A stretch of 64,000 bases of DNA, taken from contig NZ_JADZ01000018.1 in assembly GCF_000518645.1 (NCBI RefSeq), forward strand, positions 1 through 64,000. Direction: 5' to 3'. Shown piece after piece: positions 56,904-64,000 of the stretch (position 1 is its first letter; every line of letters begins with the position of its first letter). The notes under the pieces are model-generated. The model saw only the letters and a program-made list of their open reading frames with translations. It was not told the origin of the DNA and made no database searches. Source of the stretch: Curvibacter gracilis ATCC BAA-807. GTDB lineage: Bacteria > Pseudomonadota > Gammaproteobacteria > Burkholderiales > Burkholderiaceae_C. The position numbers and the translations under genes are program-made.

Positions 56904-56964
56904 GTAACAGGCACGGCTGCGCACGGCGCGCGGGAACTTCCGGCGCGGTGACTGGATGACGTTG

Positions 56965-57240
56965 TCAGAGGCCGACCGAGCGCAAGCCCCGCTCGATGTT
57001 GCCCAGTTTCCGTTCGACATCGACACAGGCGTCCTTCGGCGGCGCGGCGTCTTCATCTTCGAGCATCAGCAGCCACTGCTCTCGAACATAGGCGAGACCG
57101 AAGTCGAGAACGGCGTCCAAGACGAAGTGGTAAGCACCGTGCCTCAGCGCGAGGCGGACCAAGACCTCATCTGAGACATTGGGGTTAGACCAGACCAGCC
57201 CGCGAGCTGGGTCGGCCAGGGACGTACGCTTGCCTTGCAT
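56965..57240 (-). CDS. Small hypothetical protein
   Basis: A 91-residue soluble, mostly helical protein: LVWSNPNVSDEVLVRLALRHG, FVLDAVLDFGLAYVREQW, and a conserved-looking VERKLGNIERGLRSV tail. The composition is protein-like and much better than the other frames here. The pattern (SDE-L-RLAL, then a long helix, then ERKL-x-NIERGL) recalls small proteins encoded next to nucleotidyltransferase-type toxin genes, but no such partner is visible. ATG at 57240 has no clear ribosome site. Function unknown; could be a remnant. Confidence 0.45.
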   Translation of the reverse strand: MQGKRTSLADPARGLVWSNPNVSDEVLVRLALRHGAYHFVLDAVLDFGLAYVREQWLLMLEDEDAAPPKDACVDVERKLGNIERGLRSVGL

Positions 57241-57407
57241 GATGCTGATCGGATCAGACAACGAACAGGCGCAGCGTACAGGCCGTAGATCCAACTGCAA
57301 ACCGTTGGCTCGGCACTGACGCTCGCGTGCCAAGGGCGGCGCGCGAGCTGGCGTCACACCGAAACGCGCGCCTAGGCATGCGCCCCACACTGCTTCAACA
57401 TTGAAAC

Positions 57408-57426
57408 GCGACTCTCAGAGAGTCGC
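57408..57426. terminator. GCGACTCT hairpin
   Basis: GCGACTCT and AGAGTCGC form a perfect 8-base stem with a CAG loop. It is 93 bases beyond the AraC-type gene's stop codon. Only a short T-stretch follows on the minus strand, so it may be a weak terminator for that gene or an operator. Confidence 0.4.
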
Positions 57427-57518
57427 AAGTGTCGATGAAAGAGCGCGGACTTCGCGCCTGACTTTTGCCGTGGCTGTCGCCAGGTAAATGACGGTTTCAT
57501 ACAAGGGCATTTCGTACT

Positions 57519-58451
57519 TCACTGATTCCGAAATGCGCGCGGCGACTGACCCATGAACTTCTTGAACCCCATGCTGAAAGCGCTTACCGATTCGTAGCCA
57601 ACCTGTGCCGCGATTTCACCGATGGGATTGCGCGTACGTTGCAACTGATCGGCTGCCAACAACATACGCCAGCGCTGCAGGTAGCTGATCGCGGGCTCGC
57701 CAACGGTTTGATGGAAGTGCAAGGCGAAAGCGGATCTGGACATTCCAGCTTCCTGCGCCAGCGTCGCCAAGGTCCAACGTTCAGCTGGCGCGACATGCAC
57801 GGCATGCAACGCACGGCTGATCTTCGGGTCGCCCAGCCCCTGCAGCCAACCCTGGCTGGTCATTGCGCTCTGGCCAAGTTGCTGGCGCAGGACCAAGACC
57901 AGGATGGACAGTGATGTTTGCTGCGCCACCAGGCGTCCCCCGAGACGCGGCTCGCGAAGCTCGCTCATGATCACCTCCATCGCGGCATTCAATCTGGCCT
58001 GGTCTGGCAGTCCCTCGAAGTGCATGACCGCAGGCAGGGTTTCCAGAAACCGGCTGGCGTGGGCACTCTCGAAGATGAACATCCCGCCCAGGCCGTAAAC
58101 CTCACCGCCTCCATTGATGGTCACCACTGCGCCCCAAGGCGCGGTCGCGAGGGTGCCGATCGCGTCTTGCGGCGGCAGATCGATGCGACTGCCCATCGAG
58201 AACGCCTGCTCCCGGGTCAGGACCACACAACTGCCAGCCTCCAGCCGGCGCGGCTGGGGCTCACCGTCAATGTGCATCCAGATGGCGCCTCGGGTGACTG
58301 CGTAGCAGCGCAAGCCTTTCATACCGGGGTACCGGAGTGCCCAGTCGCCCCCGGCATCCAAGGCCCGGAACATGTAGGTTGCGGGCCGCAGCACGTCCAG
58401 CACCTGAGTGAGCGGATCGTTGAAGTTCTCGTTGGTGGGAAACGCTGGCAT
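57519..58451 (-). CDS. AraC-family transcriptional regulator with cupin-like effector domain
   Basis: A 310-residue regulator. The N-terminal half is a cupin-type ligand domain (CYAVTRGAIWMHIDGEPQPRRLEAGS), and the last ~100 residues hold two helix-turn-helix motifs (WTLATLAQEAGMSRSAFALHFHQ and IGEIAAQVGYESVSAFSMGFKK). ATG at 58451 begins at MPAFPTNENF; a longer start at 58511 is possible. It is divergent from a lipoprotein/reductase pair, which it likely regulates. Confidence 0.88.
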   Translation of the reverse strand: MPAFPTNENFNDPLTQVLDVLRPATYMFRALDAGGDWALRYPGMKGLRCYAVTRGAIWMHIDGEPQPRRLEAGSCVVLTREQAFSMGSRIDLPPQDAIGTLATAPWGAVVTINGGGEVYGLGGMFIFESAHASRFLETLPAVMHFEGLPDQARLNAAMEVIMSELREPRLGGRLVAQQTSLSILVLVLRQQLGQSAMTSQGWLQGLGDPKISRALHAVHVAPAERWTLATLAQEAGMSRSAFALHFHQTVGEPAISYLQRWRMLLAADQLQRTRNPIGEIAAQVGYESVSAFSMGFKKFMGQSPRAFRNQ

Positions 58452-58567
58452 GGCAGTTCTGGACGATTGAAGAAGAAACGCGGACGCTACGCTGTAGATC
58501 GTATCGCCCATCCTGCCTACATTGGAGGCCTCACCTGCTGCAGGTTCACACCCTGAACTGCCTTCTC

Positions 58568-59092
58568 ATGTCCTTCTTTAAGTCCATCTGGACGCTTGCG
58601 CCTTTCGGGGCCTTGGCCTTTGTCCTGCTCGGCGGCTTGTCCGCCTGTTCCGGCCTGGCCTTGTCCAAACCCTTCGCGTGGCCGGGGTTGGCCACAGCAC
58701 AGGCTCGGCTAACCGGGGCAGGCCGTGACACGGTCGTTCTGGCGATCACGCATGCTCAGCTCGTCGGCGCGGAGCGAGCGGCCTTTGATCGCGGCGCCGA
58801 TCAGGTCGTCGAGATGCTGCCTGCGCAACCCGGCATCGTGGGGTATTCGGTCCGCTCCCGCGTGCTGGGCCACGAAGTCTGGACTGCGACCGTTTGGCGT
58901 GACGACGCGTCGATCGACGCCTTCGTCCGATCGCCCGAGCACCTCACTGCCGTTCGCCAAGGATCATCAGCGATCGCAAAGGTCGAATACCACCGCGTAC
59001 AGGTTCGCGTCTCGGATCTACCGCTGGACTGGAGCCGGGTGCTGGCCGAGCTCGAACGAGCCGCCGCCCGCGCAGCCGCCACTCCCCGCTGA
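58568..59092 (+). CDS. Predicted lipoprotein with ABM-like dimeric alpha/beta-barrel domain
   Basis: A 174-residue protein. Its start (about 27 residues, LLGGLSACSG) looks like a type II signal with lipobox LSAC, so it may be membrane-tethered. The rest resembles an antibiotic-biosynthesis-monooxygenase-like barrel: VVLAITHAQL, MLPAQPGIVGYSVR, WTATVWRDDASIDAFVRSPEH. Such domains oxidise or simply bind small aromatic compounds; catalysis is not predicted. A secreted ABM-type domain is unusual. It is 29 bases before the next gene, so probably co-transcribed. Confidence 0.65.
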   Translation: MSFFKSIWTLAPFGALAFVLLGGLSACSGLALSKPFAWPGLATAQARLTGAGRDTVVLAITHAQLVGAERAAFDRGADQVVEMLPAQPGIVGYSVRSRVLGHEVWTATVWRDDASIDAFVRSPEHLTAVRQGSSAIAKVEYHRVQVRVSDLPLDWSRVLAELERAAARAAATPR

Positions 59093-59121
59093 GCTGCGCC
59101 ATTTATTCCGGGAACGACACC

Positions 59122-60261
59122 ATGACCACCTCGAAGCATCGCGCTGCTGTGCTGGAAGGTTTCAATCGCCCCTTGAGGATGACCGAAGTCGCCACACCCG
59201 CGCCTGGCCCTTGCGAGGTCCGGGTGCGCGTCCGAGCGATCGCCCTCAACCCCTTCGATCGGATCGTCCAGACGCTGGGGGGACTGGTCACACCTTGGGT
59301 CGCGTTTCCGGCCGTCCTGGGTTCGGATGTGGCGGGAGAGGTCGTTGCTGTCGGCGACCAGTGCCGGCGAATCCAAGTGGGCGATCGGGTCCTGGGTTTG
59401 GCGCTTGGCGCAGACCGTGCAGGAAATCGAGCCGCCGAAGGTGCCTTCCAGGAGCAGGTGATTCTTCGGGAGACCTGCTGCTGCCGCCTGCCGGCGGAGG
59501 TCACCCTCACGCAGGCGGCGGTATTGCCCCTTGCACTGGCCACCGCAGCCTCCGGTCTGTTTCTGCGCAACCAGCTCGGGCTCGACCCTAACCCCGCTTC
59601 CGCGCATGTCGGCTATCCCACAGCGCCCAAAGGGTCTGTGGTGGTTTGGGGTGGCGCCACCAGCGTCGGCTCAGTGGCGATCCAGTTGGCTAGGGCTGCT
59701 GGCTACCGTGTTCTGAGCACCGCATCGCCGCACAACCATGCACTGCTTGTGGGACTGGGCGCGGCCGCCGTGGAGGACTACAGGGAACCTCGGGCGGTGG
59801 CACGCCTGCTTGAGGCTGCGGCAGGCACAACGATCGCCGGTGTACTGGCCATCGGCGTCGGTTCGGGACGCGCATGCCTGCAGCTCGCCGCTGGCCGGAA
59901 CCCACGGCCGAAGGTGGCAATGGCGAGCATGCCCTGCCCCCTGGACAGCGCCCCGATCGGCCCCCAGATAGGCTGGCGCCTAGCGACATTGCCTCGTCTG
60001 GCTGGCGGAATGGCCATCCAAGCGCTGAGGGCAGGCATCCTGCGCGTGCCGACCAGCGCAATCTGGGGCACTGCCCTGGTGGACGATCCCTTGGGGGCGG
60101 CGACATTCGGCACATTCGCGGAGGCCGCCCTGAGAGATGGACGGCTTCAGCTGGTGCCGGAACCGTTGATCGCAGGATCGAGACTGGAAGACATTCCGGA
60201 CGCGATGGAGACTCTCCGGCGCGGCGTCTCCGCTCGCAAGGTCGTTGTGCAACTGGGCTGA
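59122..60261 (+). CDS. MDR-superfamily zinc-independent alcohol dehydrogenase/quinone-reductase-like protein
   Basis: A 379-residue medium-chain reductase. N-terminal GroES-like fold (AIALNPFDRIVQ, VLGSDVAGEVVAVG), then a Rossmann fold with VVVWGGATSVGSVAIQLARAAG. There are no zinc-ligand cysteines at the catalytic positions (CCC in RETCCCRLP is not the usual site), so it looks like the quinone-oxidoreductase/enoyl-reductase type. Substrate unknown. The N- and C-terminal spacing is slightly longer than the 306-residue relative at 61823. Confidence 0.82.
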   Translation: MTTSKHRAAVLEGFNRPLRMTEVATPAPGPCEVRVRVRAIALNPFDRIVQTLGGLVTPWVAFPAVLGSDVAGEVVAVGDQCRRIQVGDRVLGLALGADRAGNRAAEGAFQEQVILRETCCCRLPAEVTLTQAAVLPLALATAASGLFLRNQLGLDPNPASAHVGYPTAPKGSVVVWGGATSVGSVAIQLARAAGYRVLSTASPHNHALLVGLGAAAVEDYREPRAVARLLEAAAGTTIAGVLAIGVGSGRACLQLAAGRNPRPKVAMASMPCPLDSAPIGPQIGWRLATLPRLAGGMAIQALRAGILRVPTSAIWGTALVDDPLGAATFGTFAEAALRDGRLQLVPEPLIAGSRLEDIPDAMETLRRGVSARKVVVQLG

Positions 60262-60354
60262 GCCGTCACTGCGGAAGGGCGCTCCAGTACCGCTCGTAGC
60301 AAAGCTGGCACATGGCAACCCGATCGGCCGACCTCGATCGTTCGCTGCGTGGGC

Positions 60355-61266
60355 TCAAAGCCGCAACGCCGTTGATGCGATCAGATTCCTCAGCCACACC
60401 TGCGATTGGCTGGCGTCATTGCGCCGATGCCAGGTCAGATGGAACGTGATCGCTGGCAGGGTGAGCGGAGGCGGAAAGAGCAGCAGGTGGGATGCAGCCT
60501 CGGATGACAGCGCGAAGCGCTTCATCACCGTGGCGGCCATGTTTGTGCGGGCCACGACGCCAGGCACGGCGAACATCTGAGGCAAAGTGAGTCCGAGTTT
60601 GCGCACCTTGCCGTCGCGCGCGAGGGCTTGATCCACGATGCCATGGCGGTCGCCTTCGGGCGAGACCAGCACATGCGACAAGGACAGGAAGTTCTTCATG
60701 GACATCCCGCGTCGCGCCGCCGGATTGTCGCGGGCAAGGATCGTGACGAACTCGTCCTCCAGCAAGGGACGCGTGAGGATGCGCCCATCCGTCTGCGTCG
60801 GCACCACGCCGACGGCCGCGTCGATAGCACCTGCGTCAAGCAGGTCCACCGCATGATTGCGGTCATTGAAGGCACGCACATTCAAGGCGATACCGGGCGC
60901 CTGCTCGGCCAGTGCCTCCAGCAGCGGCGGCAACAGCACGTAGGTCGGATAGTCCTGCAGCCCGAGATTGAAGACCAGCGACGCCCGCTCCGGCAGGAAC
61001 TCAGTGGGGGCGAGCAGTGTGGCCCCGATCTGCGCGAGCGCCTGCGACAGCGGCTCGGCCAGATCCCGCGCACGTTGGGTCGGCAGAAGGCCGCTGGCGC
61101 CCCGCAGGAAGAGTGGATCCCCCAGCAGCTTGCGAAGCCTCGACAGAGCTGCGCTCATGGCGGGCTGGCTGACGCCCACACGCGTTGCTGCCCGAGTGAC
61201 ATTGCGCTCGCCCATCAGGGCATCGAATGCGACGAGGAGATTGAGATCAATGCCGTGAAAATCCAT
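60355..61266 (-). CDS. LysR-family transcriptional regulator (NodD/NahR-like)
   Basis: A 303-residue LysR protein. The N-terminus DLNLLVAFDALMGERNVTRAATRVGVSQPAMSAALSRLR is typical of the NodD/NahR/LinR branch. Effector domain: QDYPTYVLLPPLLEAL and others. ATG at 61266 is preferred to the GTG at 61281. It faces a SnoaL-like gene divergently, and a dyad lies in the spacer. It converges with the MDR gene, 93 bases apart. Confidence 0.9.
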   Translation of the reverse strand: MDFHGIDLNLLVAFDALMGERNVTRAATRVGVSQPAMSAALSRLRKLLGDPLFLRGASGLLPTQRARDLAEPLSQALAQIGATLLAPTEFLPERASLVFNLGLQDYPTYVLLPPLLEALAEQAPGIALNVRAFNDRNHAVDLLDAGAIDAAVGVVPTQTDGRILTRPLLEDEFVTILARDNPAARRGMSMKNFLSLSHVLVSPEGDRHGIVDQALARDGKVRKLGLTLPQMFAVPGVVARTNMAATVMKRFALSSEAASHLLLFPPPLTLPAITFHLTWHRRNDASQSQVWLRNLIASTALRL

Positions 61267-61273
61267 ACCACTG

Positions 61274-61294
61274 ATAAACACGTATACAGGTTAT
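61274..61294. promoter_or_regulatory. LysR-type operator candidate centred on GTATAC
   Basis: ATAAAC...GGTTAT is an imperfect palindrome centred on GTATAC, immediately upstream of the LysR start and 66 bases from the SnoaL-like gene. Position and ATAA/TTAT ends suit a T-N11-A type box. Confidence 0.4.
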
Positions 61295-61359
61295 TTGTTG
61301 GACAGATTGTATGAGGATTCCCAGAATCACCCCATCGACAACAACCACCCGGTTTACAA

Positions 61360-61806
61360 ATGCAGACGAACGATCAACAACTCGCCATCCGCCTTCGCAC
61401 CGAACGCGAAGCCGTCGAGACCTTCTATCGCGCCTTCACGGAGCAGAACGTCGACCTCGTCGATGCCGTGCTGACCGCAGACTGGGACGACATCCCACTG
61501 GCGCCTGGGCAAGCCCCAGGGCCGCAAGGCATCAAGGCCATCATCCGCAGCGTGGCAGAAGCCTTCCCGGACGTGAAGATCACCATCCATGACATGGTGC
61601 AGGAGCCCGGCAAGATCGGTGTCCGCGCTGAGATCAGCGGCACCCATCGCGGCGCGCTATTCGGCATCGCGCCGACCGGCAAGGCTGTCAGCTTTCGCCT
61701 CCATGAGTTCCACACGCTTGCGGACGGCCGAGTGACCACCACCTGGCACATGGAGGATTGGTTCGGTCTCTTTCTGCAGCTGGGGCAGTTCCCGGCGCAG
61801 GCTTGA
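61360..61806 (+). CDS. SnoaL-like ester cyclase/nuclear-transport-factor-2-fold protein
   Basis: A 148-residue protein with the SnoaL/NTF2 fold: FYRAFTEQNVDLVDAVLTADWDDIPL, then GPQGIKAIIRSVAEAFPDVKITIHDM, and RLHEFHTLADGRVTTTWHMEDW. Family members act on polyketide esters or as small-molecule carriers; no substrate can be assigned. The ATG at 61360 has no strong ribosome site. It is 16 bases before the next reductase gene. Confidence 0.8.
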   Translation: MQTNDQQLAIRLRTEREAVETFYRAFTEQNVDLVDAVLTADWDDIPLAPGQAPGPQGIKAIIRSVAEAFPDVKITIHDMVQEPGKIGVRAEISGTHRGALFGIAPTGKAVSFRLHEFHTLADGRVTTTWHMEDWFGLFLQLGQFPAQA

Positions 61807-61822
61807 GGTGGAGGCAATCATC

Positions 61823-62743
61823 ATGAAAGCAGCCATCATTCGAGCGTTCGGTGGTCCGGAGGGCGTCACCCTTGGCGATGCCAGCCTCGGAGCGCTTCTC
61901 CCCGATCAAGTCCTTGTCCGCGTCGAGGCCGCGGCGATCAATCCGCTCGACCTCAAGATCATCGCGGGCTACATGGAGCAGATCTTCCCCATCACGCTGC
62001 CCTACGTCCCGGGCACCGATTTCAGTGGCGTCGTGGTGTCGATCGGCGCCGCAGCGACGCACTTGAAGGTGGGCGACCGCGTGGTCGGCCGAACGGCGCC
62101 GGGCGCCGGTGGCGCCCTCGCCCGGCACGCGGTAGTGGCGGCCAGCGCGGTCGTGCCCATGCCCGCTGGCATAAGCTTCGAGCAGGGCGCTGCGCTGCCA
62201 ACGGCCTTCGGCACGGCCAGCCAGGCCTTGTTCGACGCCGGTGCACTCCAGCATGGCGAGACGGTGCTGATCCATGCCGGCGCCGGTGGTGTCGGAAGCA
62301 TGGCGATTCAGCTGGCACACGAGGCCGGTGCCCGAGTGATCACCACGGCGTCAGAGAGAAACCACGATTTGGTCCGCAGTCTGGGCGCCGACGAAGTAGT
62401 TGACTACCGCACGCAGGATGTCTCACAGCTGCGCGGCATCGACCTCGTGATCGACACCATCGGCGGTGACACGCTCACCAAGTCGTGGGCCGTGCTGAAC
62501 ACGGGAGGGCGTGTGGCGACCACCGTGGAATTTGGCATCCAAGCTCCCGAGGGGCACACAGGTGCGTTTGTCTTCTTCAGCGACGCGGCGCGCTATCTCC
62601 CAGCGGCATTCCGCATGTTCGAAACGGGAAGGCTGCAAGTCATCACAGACGCCATCTTCCGGTTCGATGACGTCCGCACAGCACTGGAGCGGCTCGCCAC
62701 AGGGCACGCCCGAGGCAAGTTGATCGTTCGTGTCGGGCAGTGA
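61823..62743 (+). CDS. NADP-dependent quinone oxidoreductase-type MDR protein
   Basis: A 306-residue zinc-free MDR. MKAAIIRAFGGPEGVTL at the start and HAGAGGVGSMAIQLAHEAGARVITTAS with GADEVVDYRTQD are hallmarks of the QOR/zeta-crystallin branch. It probably reduces quinones or alpha,beta-unsaturated carbonyls using NADPH. ATG at 61823 is used because MKAAI begins the family; GGTGGAGG lies upstream. Confidence 0.88.
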   Translation: MKAAIIRAFGGPEGVTLGDASLGALLPDQVLVRVEAAAINPLDLKIIAGYMEQIFPITLPYVPGTDFSGVVVSIGAAATHLKVGDRVVGRTAPGAGGALARHAVVAASAVVPMPAGISFEQGAALPTAFGTASQALFDAGALQHGETVLIHAGAGGVGSMAIQLAHEAGARVITTASERNHDLVRSLGADEVVDYRTQDVSQLRGIDLVIDTIGGDTLTKSWAVLNTGGRVATTVEFGIQAPEGHTGAFVFFSDAARYLPAAFRMFETGRLQVITDAIFRFDDVRTALERLATGHARGKLIVRVGQ

Positions 62744-62759
62744 GGGAGTGCGCCGCATC

Positions 62760-63692
62760 ATGAGCAGTACACCTCAAACGGTGCTGGTGACCGGTGCCGG
62801 GTCTGGCATTGGCCGCGAGATCGCGCTGGCATTGGCCCGCGCTGGGCATCGCGTGTTCGCCAGCATGCGCAATACCCGCGGCAAGAACCGGGAACGTGTC
62901 GATGTCCTGGTGCAGTTAGCGCGGGAAGAGAGCCTCATGCTGGAGGTGTTGGAACTGGATGTGCTCTCCGAAGTGAGCTGCCGGGCTGCCATCGACATGA
63001 TCCTTGCCCGTCACGGTTCCCTGGACGTCGTGGTCAACAATGCTGGCATGTTGATGCAAGGTCTCACGGAGGCCTTCTCCGTCGAACAGGTGGCTCACAT
63101 CATCGACACGAACGCACTCTCGTGGCTGCGCGTGAACCGTGCGGCACTGCCGGTGATGCGACGTCAGGGGCACGGCCTGCTGATGTACGTCGGCAGCACC
63201 ACCTCCCGCATCCATGAGCCGTTTCTGGGGCCGTACATCGCGAGCAAGGTGGCGGGCGACGCACTGGCGGAAATCATGGGCATGGAGGTTCGGCCCGCAG
63301 GCATCGAGAGCGTGATCTTGGTACCTGGTGCGTTCACCGCCGGGACCGAGCACTTCGCCCATGCCCATGCGCCTGATCACCCAGCGATCGAAATGCAATA
63401 TGGTGAGCTGGTGTCGCGGATGGACGGGCTGGCCGAGCGGCTCGCTACGATCGACGCAGCGAACGGCGGCGCACTCGATGTCTCAGCTGTGGGTGAGGCC
63501 GCTTGCCGGGTGCTGGAGACGCCTCGCGGTCAACGGCCTTCCCGTGTGGTCATCGACGGCCAGCGCAAAGGCACCGAGCAGCTTGACGAGGCACACCACG
63601 AAAGGCAGACAGCCTTTTTGCGCGCCATGGTACTGGATGATCTGATCCCAGCTGCGCCGTGGTCCTCCACCCATGAGGAGCGGGCTACATGA
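62760..63692 (+). CDS. SDR-family oxidoreductase
   Basis: A 310-residue SDR of somewhat long form. TGAGSGIG cofactor motif at about residues 12-19, NNAG at about 96, and YIASK catalytic pair. The C-terminal ~60 residues go beyond the usual fold. TGAGGGAG upstream gives the ribosome site. Its stop overlaps the next SDR start (ATGA). Confidence 0.85.
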   Translation: MSSTPQTVLVTGAGSGIGREIALALARAGHRVFASMRNTRGKNRERVDVLVQLAREESLMLEVLELDVLSEVSCRAAIDMILARHGSLDVVVNNAGMLMQGLTEAFSVEQVAHIIDTNALSWLRVNRAALPVMRRQGHGLLMYVGSTTSRIHEPFLGPYIASKVAGDALAEIMGMEVRPAGIESVILVPGAFTAGTEHFAHAHAPDHPAIEMQYGELVSRMDGLAERLATIDAANGGALDVSAVGEAACRVLETPRGQRPSRVVIDGQRKGTEQLDEAHHERQTAFLRAMVLDDLIPAAPWSSTHEERAT

Positions 63693-64000
63693 GTGCGTCA
63701 GTCAACAAAGTGGCGATCGTGACCGGGGCCTCGCGTGGTATCGGTCAGGCCATCGCATGTCGATTGGCCGACGACGGCTTTGCCGTCACCATTGGATATG
63801 CCACTGACCGTCTGAAAGCCGAGGCGGTGGTCGCAGCGATTGAATGTCGTGGCGGTCAGGCCATCGCGGTGAAGGCAGACGTCAGCCAAGCGGCTGATGT
63901 CGCCAATCTGTTCTGGATGACCGAGCAGGCATTTGGACGGGTGGACGTAGTGGTTAGCAACGCGGGCGTCATGGCATTGGCGCCGATCTCTTCGGATGAG
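63689..64000 (+). CDS. SDR-family oxidoreductase (N-terminal part, runs off right edge)
   Basis: The first 104 codons of a classical SDR, 3-oxoacyl-ACP-reductase-like: NKVAIVTGASRGIGQAIA and SNAGVMALAP are visible. The catalytic YxxxK lies beyond the window. ATGA overlap with the preceding SDR shows coupling; the reading frame is open to the last base. Confidence 0.85.
   Translation, partial: MSASVNKVAIVTGASRGIGQAIACRLADDGFAVTIGYATDRLKAEAVVAAIECRGGQAIAVKADVSQAADVANLFWMTEQAFGRVDVVVSNAGVMALAPISSDE

Larger units (their letters stand above)
56571..56964. other. 394-base gene-poor stretch with repeated dyads
   Basis: No gene is recognised. It holds two copies of an imperfect ~23-base element (listed separately) and a third, degenerate AAGACCTGTCGA at about 56835-56846. 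The rest shows nothing. Confidence 0.4.

Noticed and set aside
56676-57056. A 126-codon minus-strand frame covering the dyad repeats.
   Set aside because: Arg/Thr/Pro/Ser-rich with no domain-like pattern; it overlaps the better small gene at 56965-57240 and the repeats.
63698-63889. A 63-codon minus-strand frame opposite the last SDR.
   Set aside because: It is the shadow of a clear SDR N-terminus on the plus strand.

Overview
The window is high-GC DNA with strong GC bias at third codon positions and frequent GTG and TTG starts. The gene content (oxygen-tolerant [NiFe]-hydrogenase cluster ordered almost as in Ralstonia/Cupriavidus, split arnA, monomeric isocitrate dehydrogenase, many chemoreceptors) points to a betaproteobacterium of the order Burkholderiales, probably a facultative hydrogen oxidiser near the Comamonadaceae/Rubrivivax-Leptothrix group. 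That placement is inferred from gene style only. No rRNA, tRNA, CRISPR array or intact insertion sequence was seen.

Layout. 1-1355: the start of a vgrG (type VI secretion tip) leaving the left edge, and a DUF4239 membrane protein. 1543-8739: a complete arn operon (arnT, one SMR-type flippase subunit, arnB, arnC, arnA split into two genes, arnD) for adding 4-amino-4-deoxy-L-arabinose to lipid A. 8807-10222: an EmrB/QacA-type efflux pump. 10253-20387: a signalling block with a zinc-binding-domain chemoreceptor, a cysteine-free sulfite-oxidase-fold periplasmic protein, a Cache/HD-GYP phosphodiesterase, a PAS histidine kinase with its OmpR-type partner, and a second chemoreceptor ending in a CheR tether. 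20513-27808: monomeric isocitrate dehydrogenase and, divergently, a five-gene branched-chain amino-acid-type ABC importer. 28029-34833: a soluble Cache-Cache-CheW protein, an orphan DUF1016 nuclease, a glycosyltransferase, a semialdehyde dehydrogenase and a small cupin.

35000-54457 is the centrepiece: one 19-kb cluster hoxKG-hupE-hoxZMLOQRTV-hypABFCDE-hoxABCJ. hoxKGZ encode a Tat-exported, membrane-anchored, oxygen-tolerant uptake hydrogenase (HoxK has all six cysteines of a [4Fe-3S] proximal cluster). hoxM-V and hyp genes build and insert the metal centres. hoxBC encode a soluble H2-sensing regulatory hydrogenase that signals through the kinase HoxJ to the sigma-54 activator HoxA. HoxA should act on the textbook sigma-54 promoter (GG-N10-GC) with a perfect IHF site found upstream of hoxK. 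Compared with the Ralstonia cluster, hypX and hoxN are missing, hupE is inserted after hoxG, HypF is the short form, and HypB carries a second histidine-rich run inside its GTPase domain.

54735-64000 has a visibly weaker GC3 bias and a different theme: small regulator/oxidoreductase modules (two LysR, one AraC regulator, three SDRs, two MDR-type reductases, a SnoaL-like protein and an ABM-like lipoprotein), typical of electrophile/quinone stress or secondary metabolism. It looks like a separately acquired or variable segment. The last SDR runs off the right edge.

The clearest candidates for something undescribed are the internal His-rich HypB, the Cys-free Mo-fold protein beside a Cache/HD-GYP receptor, the membrane-free Cache-Cache-CheW protein, and the dyad repeats in the gene-poor stretch around 56.8 kb.
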